A DNA stretch of 64,000 nucleotides from JBCBGF01 sp039820585 (GTDB taxonomy: Bacteria > Pseudomonadota > Alphaproteobacteria > Rhodobacterales > Rhodobacteraceae). The notes below the pieces were generated by a model. The model was not told where the DNA came from and did no database searches. It worked only from the letters and a program-made list of their open reading frames with translations. Where the stretch lies: contig JBCBPV010000012.1 in assembly GCA_039820585.1 (NCBI GenBank), positions 1 to 64,000 on the forward strand, read 5' to 3'. Of this stretch, positions 9,499 to 18,291 are shown piece by piece (position 1 is the stretch's first letter; each line of letters begins with the position of its first letter). The translations under genes and the position numbers were made by a program.

Positions 9499-9589
9499 AT
9501 TTTTCCTCCCAAACTTATTCGCGGCTTTTTTGAGCTGCAGCACCTCAATAAGGGCCGCCAGCCGCGTTTGAGCGCCAGTCTACACGCGA

Positions 9590-9612
9590 ATTTTTTCGTT
9601 TCCAGAAAAAAT
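9590..9612. promoter_or_regulatory. Operator-like palindrome in the ROK/xylF divergent region
   Basis: ATTTTTTC (9590-9597) and GAAAAAAT (9605-9612) are perfect inverted repeats with a 7-nt spacer. The site lies 4 bp upstream of the probable -35 of xylF, where a repressor or sugar-responsive activator would act. Binding by the ROK protein is inferred. Confidence 0.6.
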
Positions 9613-9616
9613 ATTT

Positions 9617-9644
9617 TTGACAACCGAATTAACCTGCGTAATGC
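9617..9644 (+). promoter_or_regulatory. Probable sigma-70 promoter of the xylose operon
   Basis: TTGACA (9617-9622) is a consensus -35 hexamer; 16 bp downstream is TAATGC (9639-9644), a weak -10. The pair points at xylF, whose start codon is at 9715. Confidence 0.55.
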
Positions 9645-9714
9645 TGTCACCATGCACGGCCTGATAGGTCGGCAGGCGGGGCGTCACCGTTCCGCGAAAT
9701 CTTGGGAGGATTAC

Positions 9715-10734
9715 ATGAGAAAATCTGTCATTGTGGCAGCCGCATTGTCGGTTGCCGCCACCACTGGTTCGTGGGCCCAGACCGTGGGCGTGAGCTGGTC
9801 GAACTTTCAGGAAGAGCGCTGGAAAACCGACGAAGCCGCCATGGTCGGCGCGCTCGAGGCCGCAGGGGCCACCTACATCTCGGCTGATGCGCAATCGTCA
9901 TCGGCCAAGCAGCTGTCGGACATCGAAAGCCTGATCGCGCAAGGCGCCGAGGTGCTGATCGTTCTGGCGCAAGACTCCCAGGCCATCATCCCCGCGGTTC
10001 AGGCCGCAGCGGACGAAGGCATCCCGGTCATCGCCTATGACCGCCTGATCGAAGACCCCCGCGCCTTCTACCTGACCTTCGACAATATCGAAGTCGGCCG
10101 GATGCAGGCCCGCGCGGTGTTCGAAGCCCAGCCCACCGGCAACTACGTCATGATCAAGGGCTCGCCCACCGACCCCAACGCAGATTTCCTGCGCGGCGGT
10201 CAGCAGGAAATCCTGCAAGCGGCGATTGACGCAGGCGACATCACCATCGTGGGCGAGGCCTATACCGATGGCTGGCTGCCTGCAAACGCGCAGCGCAACA
10301 TGGAACAGATCCTGACAGCGGCGGATAACAACGTCGACGCCGTGGTCGCCTCCAACGACGGCACCGCCGGTGGCGTTGTGGCTGCGCTCACCGCGCAGGG
10401 CATGGAAGGCATCCCCGTGTCCGGTCAGGACGGCGACCATGCCGCACTGAACCGGGTCGCCATGGGCACCCAGACCGTCAGCGTCTGGAAAGACGCGCGG
10501 GATCTGGGCGCGGCGGCCGGTGAAATCGCGGTCGAATTGGCCAGCGGCACCGCCATGGCCGACATCGAAGGCGCAGGCGAATGGACCTCGCCATCGGGCA
10601 CGACGATGACCGCACGGTTCCTCGAACCCGTGCCTGTCACCGCCGACAACCTGACGGCTGTGACCGATGCAGGCTGGATCGAAGTTGATGCGCTCTGCCA
10701 GGGCGTGACGGACGGCCCCGCCCCCTGCAACTAG
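9715..10734 (+). CDS. xylF: D-xylose ABC transporter, substrate-binding protein
   Basis: Periplasmic sugar-binding protein (type 1 periplasmic fold, CUT2 family), 339 residues. The N-terminus MRKSVIVAAALSVAATTGSWA is a clear signal peptide cleaved before QTVGV. SWSNFQEERWKTDE, VLIVLAQDSQAI, PVIAYDRLI and VVASNDGTAGG are characteristic of XylF/ribose-binding-like proteins. The ATG at 9715 has GGGAGGA 7-8 nt upstream; the longer open frame upstream is not coding. First gene of xylF-xylH-xylG-xylB-xylA; it delivers xylose to the XylH/XylG pore. Confidence 0.95.
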   Translation: MRKSVIVAAALSVAATTGSWAQTVGVSWSNFQEERWKTDEAAMVGALEAAGATYISADAQSSSAKQLSDIESLIAQGAEVLIVLAQDSQAIIPAVQAAADEGIPVIAYDRLIEDPRAFYLTFDNIEVGRMQARAVFEAQPTGNYVMIKGSPTDPNADFLRGGQQEILQAAIDAGDITIVGEAYTDGWLPANAQRNMEQILTAADNNVDAVVASNDGTAGGVVAALTAQGMEGIPVSGQDGDHAALNRVAMGTQTVSVWKDARDLGAAAGEIAVELASGTAMADIEGAGEWTSPSGTTMTARFLEPVPVTADNLTAVTDAGWIEVDALCQGVTDGPAPCN

Positions 10735-10735
10735 A

Positions 10736-10829
10736 GCGTTTCAGGTTGTGGAAACATCGGGCATCATCCAATGCGTTGAAATCTCTGATTTCAGGCAGCG
10801 TTGGGTGATGCAAATGAAACCTGAAATGC
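10736..10829. repeat. Long imperfect hairpin between xylF and xylH
   Basis: The 174-bp gap after xylF holds nested inverted repeats: GCGTTTCAGGTT (10736-10747) with AACCTGAAATGC (10818-10829), GCATCATCCAA (10761-10771) with TTGGGTGATGC (10801-10811), and GAAAT (10778-10782) with ATTTC (10788-10792). It looks like a mobile palindromic intergenic element. In this position it may stabilise the xylF message or attenuate expression of the downstream genes. Confidence 0.75.
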
Positions 10830-10908
10830 GGTAAGCGTCAGACCCCTCTGACCTTTCGCCCCCGCCCAATCGCGGCGGGGGCACCCCAGCGACCCGCCGG
10901 AGAGCGTC

Positions 10909-12207
10909 ATGGCCGACACCACCGACACCCTCGCCAAACCCGCCAAACAAAGCCGCGGCTTCCTGGAAACGCTGGAAATCGACACGCGGCTCTTGGGCAT
11001 GATCGGTGCGTTCATTGCCTTGTGTCTTGTGTTCCACTTCTGGACAGACGGCCGCTTCCTCACCCCGCGCAACGTCTTCAACCTGACGATCCAGACCGTC
11101 TCCGTCGCCATCATGGCCACCGGCATGGTCTTCGTGATCGTCACCCGCCATATCGACCTGTCGGTCGGCGCGCTTCTGGCCACCTGTTCGGCCATGATGG
11201 CGATGACCCAGACGGTCATCACACCCGAATGGCTGGGCCTTGGCCTCGGCCACCCGCTGACCGCCCCCATCGCCATGGCCGTGGGCATCGCCACCGGCGT
11301 CATCATCGGCGCGCTGCACGGCTACCTCGTGGGCTACCTGATGATCCCCGCCTTCATCGTCACGCTGGGCGGCCTTCTGGTCTGGCGCAACGTGGCCTGG
11401 CACCTGACCAACGGCCAGACCATCGGCCCCCTGGATCCCACCTTCCAGACGCTCGGCGGCATCAACGGCACCATGGGCGAAACCGGCAGCTGGATCCTTG
11501 GCATCCTGCTCACCGTCGCCGCAATCCTGATCCTGTGGAACGCCCGCAAGAACAAGGTCCGCCACGGCTTCCCCGCAAAGCCGATGTGGGCCGAGCTGTC
11601 GCTCATGGCGATCGTCGCCGCCGCCATCCTGGGCTTCGTCGCCATCCTCAACGCCTATGACATCCCCACCCGCCGGCTGGAGCGGATGTTCGAGGCCCGC
11701 GGCGAGGTGATGCCCGACGGCTTCACCGCAGGCTACGGTGTCCCCTACTCGGTCCTGATCCTGATCGTTGTGGCCACCGTGATGACCGTGGTGGCCCAAC
11801 GCACCCGCCTCGGGCGCTACATCTTCGCCACAGGCGGCAACCCCGATGCCGCGATGCTGTCGGGCATCAACACGCGGATGCTGACAGTCAAGGTCTTCGC
11901 CATCATGGGCGCGCTCTGCGCGATCTCGGCCATCGTCGCCTCGGCGCGTCTGACGTTTCACTCCAACGACATCGGCACGCTGGACGAGCTGCGCGTGATC
12001 GCCGCCGCCGTCATCGGGGGCACAGCGCTCGCCGGTGGCATGGGCACGATCTACGGCGCGATCCTGGGCGCGCTCATCATGCAATCGCTGCAATCGGGCA
12101 TGGCGATGGTGGGCGTCGAAGCGCCCTATCAGAACATCGTCGTCGGCATGGTGCTGGTGCTCGCCGTCTTCATCGACATCCTCTATCGCAAGCGGACGGG
12201 GAACTGA
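10909..12207 (+). CDS. xylH: Sugar ABC transporter permease, xylose type
   Basis: Inner-membrane permease of the CUT2 family, 432 residues with about ten hydrophobic segments. Family signatures include ATGMVFVIVTRHIDLSVGA in the second to third helices, GAFIVTLGG-like PAFIVTLGGLLVWR, and the ABC-facing loop near RTRLGRYIFATGGNPDAA. Residues 1-25 are cytoplasmic. It partners with XylG (2 bp downstream) and XylF. A loop of about 60 residues rich in charged amino acids (around NKVRHGFPAKP) lies between the central helices, longer than in ribose permeases but usual for XylH. Confidence 0.95.
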   Translation: MADTTDTLAKPAKQSRGFLETLEIDTRLLGMIGAFIALCLVFHFWTDGRFLTPRNVFNLTIQTVSVAIMATGMVFVIVTRHIDLSVGALLATCSAMMAMTQTVITPEWLGLGLGHPLTAPIAMAVGIATGVIIGALHGYLVGYLMIPAFIVTLGGLLVWRNVAWHLTNGQTIGPLDPTFQTLGGINGTMGETGSWILGILLTVAAILILWNARKNKVRHGFPAKPMWAELSLMAIVAAAILGFVAILNAYDIPTRRLERMFEARGEVMPDGFTAGYGVPYSVLILIVVATVMTVVAQRTRLGRYIFATGGNPDAAMLSGINTRMLTVKVFAIMGALCAISAIVASARLTFHSNDIGTLDELRVIAAAVIGGTALAGGMGTIYGAILGALIMQSLQSGMAMVGVEAPYQNIVVGMVLVLAVFIDILYRKRTGN

Positions 12208-12209
12208 TC

Positions 12210-12977
12210 ATGGCCACTGACACAAACCGCGGCACCCCCCTGGTCGAGATGCGCGATATCTCGATCTCCTTCGGCGGCATCAAGGCGGTCGACCGCGTCA
12301 GCGTCGATCTCTACCCCGGCGAAGTCGTCGGCCTTCTGGGCCACAACGGCGCTGGCAAATCCACCCTGATCAAATGCCTCTCGGGCGCCTACCACATGGA
12401 TTCGGGCGAGATTTTCATCAACGGGGAAAAGGCCACGATCCAGTCGCCCCGCGATGCCCGGTCCTACAACATTGAAACCATCTACCAACAGCTGGCGCTG
12501 GCCGATAACCTCGACGCCGCCGCCAACATGTTTCTGGGGCGCGAGCTGACCAACATGTTCGGCCTGGTGGACGAGGCCCGGATGGAGGCGGAGACCCGTA
12601 AGATCATGGGCCGCCTCAACCCCAATTTCCAACGCTTCTCCTCCCCCGTCGCCGCGCTGTCTGGCGGCCAACGCCAATCCGTCGCGATCAGCCGCGCGGT
12701 CTATTTCAACGCCAAGATCCTGATCATGGACGAACCCACCGCCGCCCTCGGCGTGGAAGAAACCCGCATGGTCGCCGAGCTGATCGACGAGCTGAAAAAG
12801 CAGGGCATCGGCATCTTCCTGATCGACCACGACATCCACCAGGTGATGGAGCTGTGCGACCGCGCCTCAGTGATGAAAAACGGCCAGCTTGTGGGCACGG
12901 TGAACGTGCATGAGGTCAGCGATGACGACATCCTGGGCATGATCATCCTCGGCAAACAGCCCGCACAGGCGGCCTGA
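12210..12977 (+). CDS. xylG: Sugar ABC transporter ATP-binding protein, single-domain XylG
   Basis: Cytoplasmic ATPase that energises xylose import. At 255 residues it has one nucleotide-binding domain: Walker A GHNGAGKST, signature ALSGGQRQSVAISRA, Walker B ILIMDEPTAALG, and the H-loop IDHDIHQV. Enterobacterial XylG and most CUT2 ATPases carry two tandem domains of about 500 residues; this shorter form presumably works as a homodimer. It begins 2 bp after xylH and its stop shares a base with the xylB start (TGATG), so the genes are tightly coupled. Confidence 0.93.
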   Translation: MATDTNRGTPLVEMRDISISFGGIKAVDRVSVDLYPGEVVGLLGHNGAGKSTLIKCLSGAYHMDSGEIFINGEKATIQSPRDARSYNIETIYQQLALADNLDAAANMFLGRELTNMFGLVDEARMEAETRKIMGRLNPNFQRFSSPVAALSGGQRQSVAISRAVYFNAKILIMDEPTAALGVEETRMVAELIDELKKQGIGIFLIDHDIHQVMELCDRASVMKNGQLVGTVNVHEVSDDDILGMIILGKQPAQAA

Positions 12978-14416
12978 TGTATCTGGGGCTGGATCTGGGC
13001 ACATCCGGCCTGAAGGCCGTCGTCATCGACGACGCGCAGGCGCTTGTGGCCGAGGCGACCGCGCCGCTGGAGGTGTCGCGCCCCCATGACGGCTGGTCCG
13101 AACAGGACCCCGCCGATTGGATTACAGCGGCACAGGCGGTTTTTGCCGCCCTCGCCGGGTCTTGCGATCTGGCCGCCGTGGCGGGCATCGGCCTCTCTGG
13201 CCAGATGCACGGCGCCACGGTGCTCGATGCCGGCGACACACCCTTGCGCCCCTCAATCCTCTGGAACGACACCCGCGCCCACGCCGAAGCCGCCGAGTTG
13301 GACGCCGACCCCGACTTCCGCGCCATCAGCGGCAATATCGTTTTCCCCGGTTTCACCGCCCCCAAACTCGCCTGGATGCGCACTCATGAGCCCGACCTGT
13401 TCGACGCCGCGCGCATGGTCCTGCTGCCGAAAGACTACCTGCGTCTCTGGCTGACCGGCGAACATGTGGGCGAGATGTCGGACGCCGCGGGCACAAGCTG
13501 GCTCGACACCGGCCTGCGCGACTGGTCCGACCTGCTTCTGGCCAAAACCGGCCTCAGCCGCGATGACATGCCCCGCCTCGTCGAAGGGTCCGAAGTCTCC
13601 GGCACCCTGCGCGCCGAGATCGCCACCCGCTTCGGCCTGCGCCCCGGCATCCCCGTCGCAGGCGGCGGGGGCGACAATGCCGCATCCGCCATCGGCGCAG
13701 GCGTCGTCAAAGCGGGCCAGGCCTTCGTTTCACTCGGCACCTCCGGCGTCCTCTTCGCCGCGAATGACGGCTACCAACCCGACCCCGACACCGCCGTCCA
13801 CACCTTCTGCCACGCCCTCCCCGACACCTGGCACCAGATGGGCGTGATCCTCGCGGCCACCGACGCGCTGAACTGGTACGCAAACCTCGTGGGCAGCGAC
13901 GCCGCCACGCTCACCGCCGAACTCGGCGACGTCCAGGCCCCCGGCAAAACCACTTTCCTCCCCTATCTCGGCGGCGAACGCACGCCCCTGAACGACGCCG
14001 CCATCCGTGGCGGGTTCATCGGCCTCGAACACGCCACCGACCGCCCCGCCGCCACGCGCGCGGTTCTCGAAGGCGTCACCTTCGCCATCCGCGATTGCCG
14101 CGACGCGCTGGCGGCGACCGGCACGCAGATCGACAGCCTGCTGGCCGTCGGCGGCGGCAGCCGCTCCGACTACTGGCTCAAAGCCATCGCCACCGCGCTC
14201 GGGCAACCCATCGACGTCCCCGTCGCGGGCGATTTCGGCGGGGCCTTCGGCGCCGCCCGCCTCGCCATGATGGCCACCACCGGCGGCGGGGCCGAGATCG
14301 CCACACCCCCGCAAGTCGACCACACCATCACGCCCGACGCGGCACTCACCGACGCCTTCGACGCCGGCCACGCCCGTTACGTCGCCGCCCGCACTGCCAT
14401 CAAAGGACTGACATGA
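12977..14416 (+). CDS. xylB: Xylulokinase
   Basis: Phosphorylates D-xylulose to D-xylulose 5-phosphate, which enters the pentose-phosphate pathway. The 479-residue FGGY-family kinase starts with the phosphate-binding loop LGLDLGTSGLKAVVID, has GIGLSGQMHGATVLD (the QMHG motif typical of XylB), WNDTRA, AGGGGDNAASAIG and the C-terminal GGGSRSDYWLKAIA. The start ATG shares one base with the xylG stop. It overlaps xylA by 4 bp (ATGA). Confidence 0.96.
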   Translation: MYLGLDLGTSGLKAVVIDDAQALVAEATAPLEVSRPHDGWSEQDPADWITAAQAVFAALAGSCDLAAVAGIGLSGQMHGATVLDAGDTPLRPSILWNDTRAHAEAAELDADPDFRAISGNIVFPGFTAPKLAWMRTHEPDLFDAARMVLLPKDYLRLWLTGEHVGEMSDAAGTSWLDTGLRDWSDLLLAKTGLSRDDMPRLVEGSEVSGTLRAEIATRFGLRPGIPVAGGGGDNAASAIGAGVVKAGQAFVSLGTSGVLFAANDGYQPDPDTAVHTFCHALPDTWHQMGVILAATDALNWYANLVGSDAATLTAELGDVQAPGKTTFLPYLGGERTPLNDAAIRGGFIGLEHATDRPAATRAVLEGVTFAIRDCRDALAATGTQIDSLLAVGGGSRSDYWLKAIATALGQPIDVPVAGDFGGAFGAARLAMMATTGGGAEIATPPQVDHTITPDAALTDAFDAGHARYVAARTAIKGLT

Positions 14417-15717
14417 CAGACTTTTTCGCCGATGTGCCGCATTGCACCTATGAAGGCCCCGACAGCACCAATGAATTCGCCTTCCGCCACTACAACCCCG
14501 ACGAGATCGTCATGGGCAAGCGCCTCGAAGACCACCTGCGCTTTGCGGTGGCCTACTGGCACAGCTTCGCCTGGCAGGGGCAGGACCCGTTCGGCGGCCA
14601 AACCTTTGACCGCCCCTGGTTCGGCGACACGATGGACCTCGCCCGCCTCAAAGCCGATGTGGCGTTTGAAATGTTCGACCGCCTCGGCGCCCCCTTCTTT
14701 TGCTTCCACGACGCCGACGTGCGCCCCGAAGGCGACACGCTGGCCGACAGCATCGCCCGCCTCGACGCCATCACCGACTATTTCGGCGAAAAGATGGAGG
14801 CGACGGGCGTGGGCCTGCTCTGGGGCACCGCCAACCTCTTCACCCACCGCCGCTTCATGTCCGGCGCGGCCACCAACCCCGACCCCGACGTCTTCGCTTA
14901 CTCCGCCGCGACGGTGAAATCCTGCATGGATGCCACCCAGAAACTCGGCGGCCAGAACTACGTCCTCTGGGGCGGGCGTGAGGGGTATGAGACGCTTCTG
15001 AACACCGACCTCACCCGCGAATCCGAACAGGCGGGCCGCTTCCTGCAACTGGTCGTCGACTACAAACACAAGATCGGCTTTGACGGCGCGATCCTGATCG
15101 AGCCCAAGCCGCAGGAACCCTCAAAGCACCAATACGACTTCGATGTCGCCACGGTCTACGGGTTCCTGAAACGCTTCGGCCTGGAAGACGAAGTACAGGT
15201 CAACATCGAACAGGGCCACGCGATCCTGGCGGGCCACAGTTTCGAACATGAGCTGGCGCTGGCCAACACGCTTGGCATCTTCGGATCGATCGACATGAAC
15301 CGCAACGATTACCAATCCGGCTGGGACACCGACCAGTTCCCCAACAACGTGCCCGAAGTGGCACTGGCCTATTACGAGATCCTGAAAGGCGGCGGCTTCA
15401 CATCCGGCGGCACCAATTTCGACGCCAAGCTGCGGCGGCAATCCCTCGATCCCGCCGATCTCGTCATGGCCCATGTCGGCGCCATGGACATCTGCGCCCG
15501 CGGGCTCAAGGCCGCGGCGGCAATGCTGGAAGACGGCGGTTTGGAAGACGCGCGGGCAGAGCGGTACGCGGGTTGGGACACGGCAGAGGCGAAAGCGATG
15601 CTGAACACCGGCACGTTGGAAAGCATCTCGGAGCGGGCACTGGCGGCGGGGATTGCGCCAGAGCCCCGGTCGGGGCGACAAGAACGGTTGGAGAATTACG
15701 TGAGCCGGTTCGTTTAA
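14413..15717 (+). CDS. xylA: Xylose isomerase
   Basis: Interconverts D-xylose and D-xylulose in the cytoplasm, using two divalent cations. The 434 residues match the group II enzyme length. Landmarks include YWHSFAWQGQDPFGG, the catalytic His/Asp in FCFHDADV, NYVLWGGREGYETL, IEPKPQEPSKHQYDFD and NIEQGHAILAGHSFEHEL. The frame is open upstream to 14095 inside xylB, but the ATG at 14413 overlapping the xylB stop gives the expected N-terminus. Last gene of the xylose operon. Confidence 0.97.
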   Translation: MTDFFADVPHCTYEGPDSTNEFAFRHYNPDEIVMGKRLEDHLRFAVAYWHSFAWQGQDPFGGQTFDRPWFGDTMDLARLKADVAFEMFDRLGAPFFCFHDADVRPEGDTLADSIARLDAITDYFGEKMEATGVGLLWGTANLFTHRRFMSGAATNPDPDVFAYSAATVKSCMDATQKLGGQNYVLWGGREGYETLLNTDLTRESEQAGRFLQLVVDYKHKIGFDGAILIEPKPQEPSKHQYDFDVATVYGFLKRFGLEDEVQVNIEQGHAILAGHSFEHELALANTLGIFGSIDMNRNDYQSGWDTDQFPNNVPEVALAYYEILKGGGFTSGGTNFDAKLRRQSLDPADLVMAHVGAMDICARGLKAAAAMLEDGGLEDARAERYAGWDTAEAKAMLNTGTLESISERALAAGIAPEPRSGRQERLENYVSRFV

Positions 15718-15737
15718 GCGCCCTCTTTCGCTCGGCC

Positions 15738-15880
15738 GTTGGCCGGGCGGCGCCCGACCCTCCCCCCGGGAGGGCGCATTGCAACGTTGCAAGAGGCGAA
15801 ACGGTGCGAGGGTTGAGAAAACACTTCCAAGAGGACGTGTTGCACATGCCCACCCAGGGTCGGGCGCCACCCTCTGCACA
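15738..15880. repeat. Inverted-repeat element between xylA and the MATE gene
   Basis: A 17-nt arm at 15745-15761 (GGGCGGCGCCCGACCCT) recurs as its reverse complement at 15856-15872 with one mismatch. Between them sit CCTCCCCCCGGGAGG and the perfect 14-nt palindrome TTGCAACGTTGCAA (15779-15792). The element fills the convergent junction. It may terminate both genes or be an inactive mobile palindromic unit. Confidence 0.65.
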
Positions 15881-15896
15881 GCGCTCCCCCCTTCTC

Positions 15897-17282
15897 CTAG
15901 GGCGAGGCAGTGACACCCCCCAACCGCGACGACCGTCCCCAAAACCGCACACTCAAAAACACTCCCGCCAAGGCCAGCCCCACAACCAGACCGGCCCACA
16001 CGCCAACCGCCCCCCAGCCAACCACAAACCCAAACACATAACTCGCGGGCAACCCCACACCCCAGTAACTCACCCCCGCAATCACCATCGGCACCGCCGT
16101 ATCCTGCACCCCGCGCAGCATCCCCAGCGCCATAACTTGGGCCGCATCCACGAACTGAAACACCGCCGCCACCGCCAAAAGCGCCGCACCGATCACTAAA
16201 ATCTCGGCCCGCGCCGGATCATCGGGGGCCAGAAACATCCCGATCAACGCCCCCGGCACCGACAGGAACAAGACAATCGTCACCACCGCAAACGCCATCG
16301 ACAGCGCCAGCCCTACTCCGGCCCCCAGCCGCAACGCTCCCTCATCGCGCCGCCCATAGGCCCGGCCCGCGCGCACCGTCACCGCCTGGCTCAGCCCGAT
16401 ATGCACCATGAAGGTGGCCGACGCGATCTGCAGCGCGATGCCGTGCGCCGCCAACTCACGCACCCCGATCCAGCCCACCAGGATCGACGACGCCGCAAAC
16501 AGCCCGGTCTCCGCCAGATTGGTCAGCCCAATGGGCCAGCCCAGGCGAAACACCCGCCCCATCGCTTCCCAATCGGGGCGCTGAAAGTTGCGAAACAGCT
16601 GATACTCCGGCGTCACCACCGCGGCATAGATCACCAGCCCGATCACCCCCGCCACCTGGATCGAGACCGACGCAATCGCCGCCCCCAAAATCCCCATCTC
16701 CGGCGCGCCCCAATTGCCGAAGATCAGCGCATAATTCACCACCGCGTTCAGCCCCGCACTGGCCAGCGTGACCCACAGCACCACCTGCGTCCGCTCCAGC
16801 GCCGCCAGATAGCTTTTCAGACACATGATCAACAGACTGGGGATCAACCCCAAGGCAACCACACGCAAATAAATCCCCGCCTGCCGTGCCACCTCGACCT
16901 CTTGCCCCAGCGCCAGGAAAATCGGCTCGGAAAACACCAAAACCGGCATCATCACCGCGCCAAAGGCAATCGACAGCCACAGCCCCATCCGCGTGACCCG
17001 CCGCACCTGGCGATCATCCTCGGTCCCCGCCGCACTGGCCACCATCGGCATCACCGCCCAGGCAAAGCCCGAGCCCACGATGAAGATCACGAAATAGACC
17101 GACCCCGCCACCGTCAGCGCGGCCAGCGCCGTCACATCATACCACCCGATCATCAGCGTATCGGTCACCTGAATGGCAAACTGCGCCAGATGGCTGCCAA
17201 TGAGCGGCAGCCCCAGCACCATAAGCGCACGGGTGTGCTCCCGCGTCGTGGACGCAGGCGGAGGGGCTGACGATGTGGTCAT
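15897..17282 (-). CDS. MATE-family efflux transporter
   Basis: 461-residue integral membrane protein with 12 predicted helices in two homologous halves, as in NorM/DinF-type multidrug and toxic-compound extruders. The start of half one reads VLGLPLIGSHLAQFAIQVTDTLMIGWYD, a typical MATE helix 1-2 with the conserved D-T-x-M-x-G element; half two begins at RLGWPIGLTNLAETGLFAAS. These proteins export cationic drugs or metabolites in exchange for sodium ions or protons. Substrate not predictable. It converges with xylA and stands alone on its strand. Confidence 0.93.
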   Translation of the reverse strand: MTTSSAPPPASTTREHTRALMVLGLPLIGSHLAQFAIQVTDTLMIGWYDVTALAALTVAGSVYFVIFIVGSGFAWAVMPMVASAAGTEDDRQVRRVTRMGLWLSIAFGAVMMPVLVFSEPIFLALGQEVEVARQAGIYLRVVALGLIPSLLIMCLKSYLAALERTQVVLWVTLASAGLNAVVNYALIFGNWGAPEMGILGAAIASVSIQVAGVIGLVIYAAVVTPEYQLFRNFQRPDWEAMGRVFRLGWPIGLTNLAETGLFAASSILVGWIGVRELAAHGIALQIASATFMVHIGLSQAVTVRAGRAYGRRDEGALRLGAGVGLALSMAFAVVTIVLFLSVPGALIGMFLAPDDPARAEILVIGAALLAVAAVFQFVDAAQVMALGMLRGVQDTAVPMVIAGVSYWGVGLPASYVFGFVVGWGAVGVWAGLVVGLALAGVFLSVRFWGRSSRLGGVTASP

Positions 17283-17492
17283 GGGGCGGGAGTAGCGTGG
17301 GGGGATGAGTCGGGCAAGGGGGGGGTGGGGTTGGGTAGAGGCCGATGGTTGGAATGGTCGTGCAGGAAAATGTGTCTAACCGTCAACGCGATGGTTGAAT
17401 TGAGGTTGCGGCGAAGGGCAGCTCCGAGCCCATCTTGCGTTTTTGCTGCTGCGCGGCGAATGTCTACTGAAGCAGGAAGGAACGTATCTAAA

Positions 17493-18110
17493 ATGATTGA
17501 TTGGTTCATCTTTATACCGGCGTGCTTCGCTCTGAACTTGGCGTTCGGTCCGAACAATTTGCTTGCAATGACACATGGTGCTAAAGCAGGTGTCTGTCTC
17601 GCTCAGAAGGCTGCCGTAGGACGGCTTCTGGTTTTCATACCGATGATTGTCTTAAGCGCATTGGGTCTTGGCGTTGTTTTGACTACCTCGGCTTTGGTCT
17701 TCAACATCGTCAAAGTCGTTGGTGCGATGTACTTAATATGGCTGGGTATCGCGCTTTTGAGGAACGCTCAGACTATAGAAACCACTACGCTGTCAAATGG
17801 GACGGCCACTTTAGCGCAGGCTTTCCGTGCCGAAGCTTTGGTCGCCATCAGCAATCCCAAAGCTATTCTGATCTTTGCTGCATTCTTTCCGCAGTTTGTT
17901 TCGATTGACGCCTATTGGCAGAGCTACGCCCTGTTGGCAGCCGCGTTTCTGGGCCTCGAAGCGATTGCAATCTTCGTCTACGCAACGTGTGGAAAATTCG
18001 CCTCGGCATTTGCAGCAGGCAAGCTGCCTGTTTTACAGCGCGTTTCAGGAGCAACGATGTGTTTGTTTGGTGCATTGCTCCTGATTTCGCCCCAACCAAC
18101 ACGATCATAG
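17493..18110 (+). CDS. LysE/RhtB-family amino acid exporter
   Basis: 205-residue inner-membrane protein with about six hydrophobic segments, the usual size for LysE/RhtB translocators. The N-terminal segment contains the family motif ALNLAFGPNNLLAMTHGAKAG (GPN core). KVVGAMYLIWLGIALLRNA and ALVAISNPKAILIFAAFFPQFV are also diagnostic. Such proteins export lysine, homoserine or threonine-type compounds. The frame is open from 17325, but the ATG at 17493 follows GGAAGG and matches the family start. Codon use is distinctly less GC-rich than in the flanking MATE gene, suggesting acquisition. Confidence 0.9.
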   Translation: MIDWFIFIPACFALNLAFGPNNLLAMTHGAKAGVCLAQKAAVGRLLVFIPMIVLSALGLGVVLTTSALVFNIVKVVGAMYLIWLGIALLRNAQTIETTTLSNGTATLAQAFRAEALVAISNPKAILIFAAFFPQFVSIDAYWQSYALLAAAFLGLEAIAIFVYATCGKFASAFAAGKLPVLQRVSGATMCLFGALLLISPQPTRS

Positions 18111-18291
18111 CCGACGTTGGGCTAAGATTACTGGACGGCAGCTTCGTCCGCAAAGCTGACACCCAAAACCGCATAACCAATCCCGGCCGACCCTGCTACA
18201 CCGCTCCGTTGCAAGCGCCGGTCATTTGGGGAGCCTCCGTGGCATAAACGCCCTGCGGTGTTGCGTGGTCGATCCCCGCATGGATTGCGGC

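Noticed and set aside
9364..9714. N-terminal extension of xylF to 9364
   Set aside because: It would place the promoter and operator inside the coding region and precede a perfect signal peptide that has its own ribosome-binding site at 9715.
10741..12093. Minus-strand 450-codon frame opposite xylH
   Set aside because: Asp/His/Gly-rich shadow of a membrane protein gene; no credible domains.
14095..14412. Extension of xylA into xylB
   Set aside because: The extra sequence is an Arg/His-rich shadow of xylB; ATG 14413 gives the normal N-terminus.
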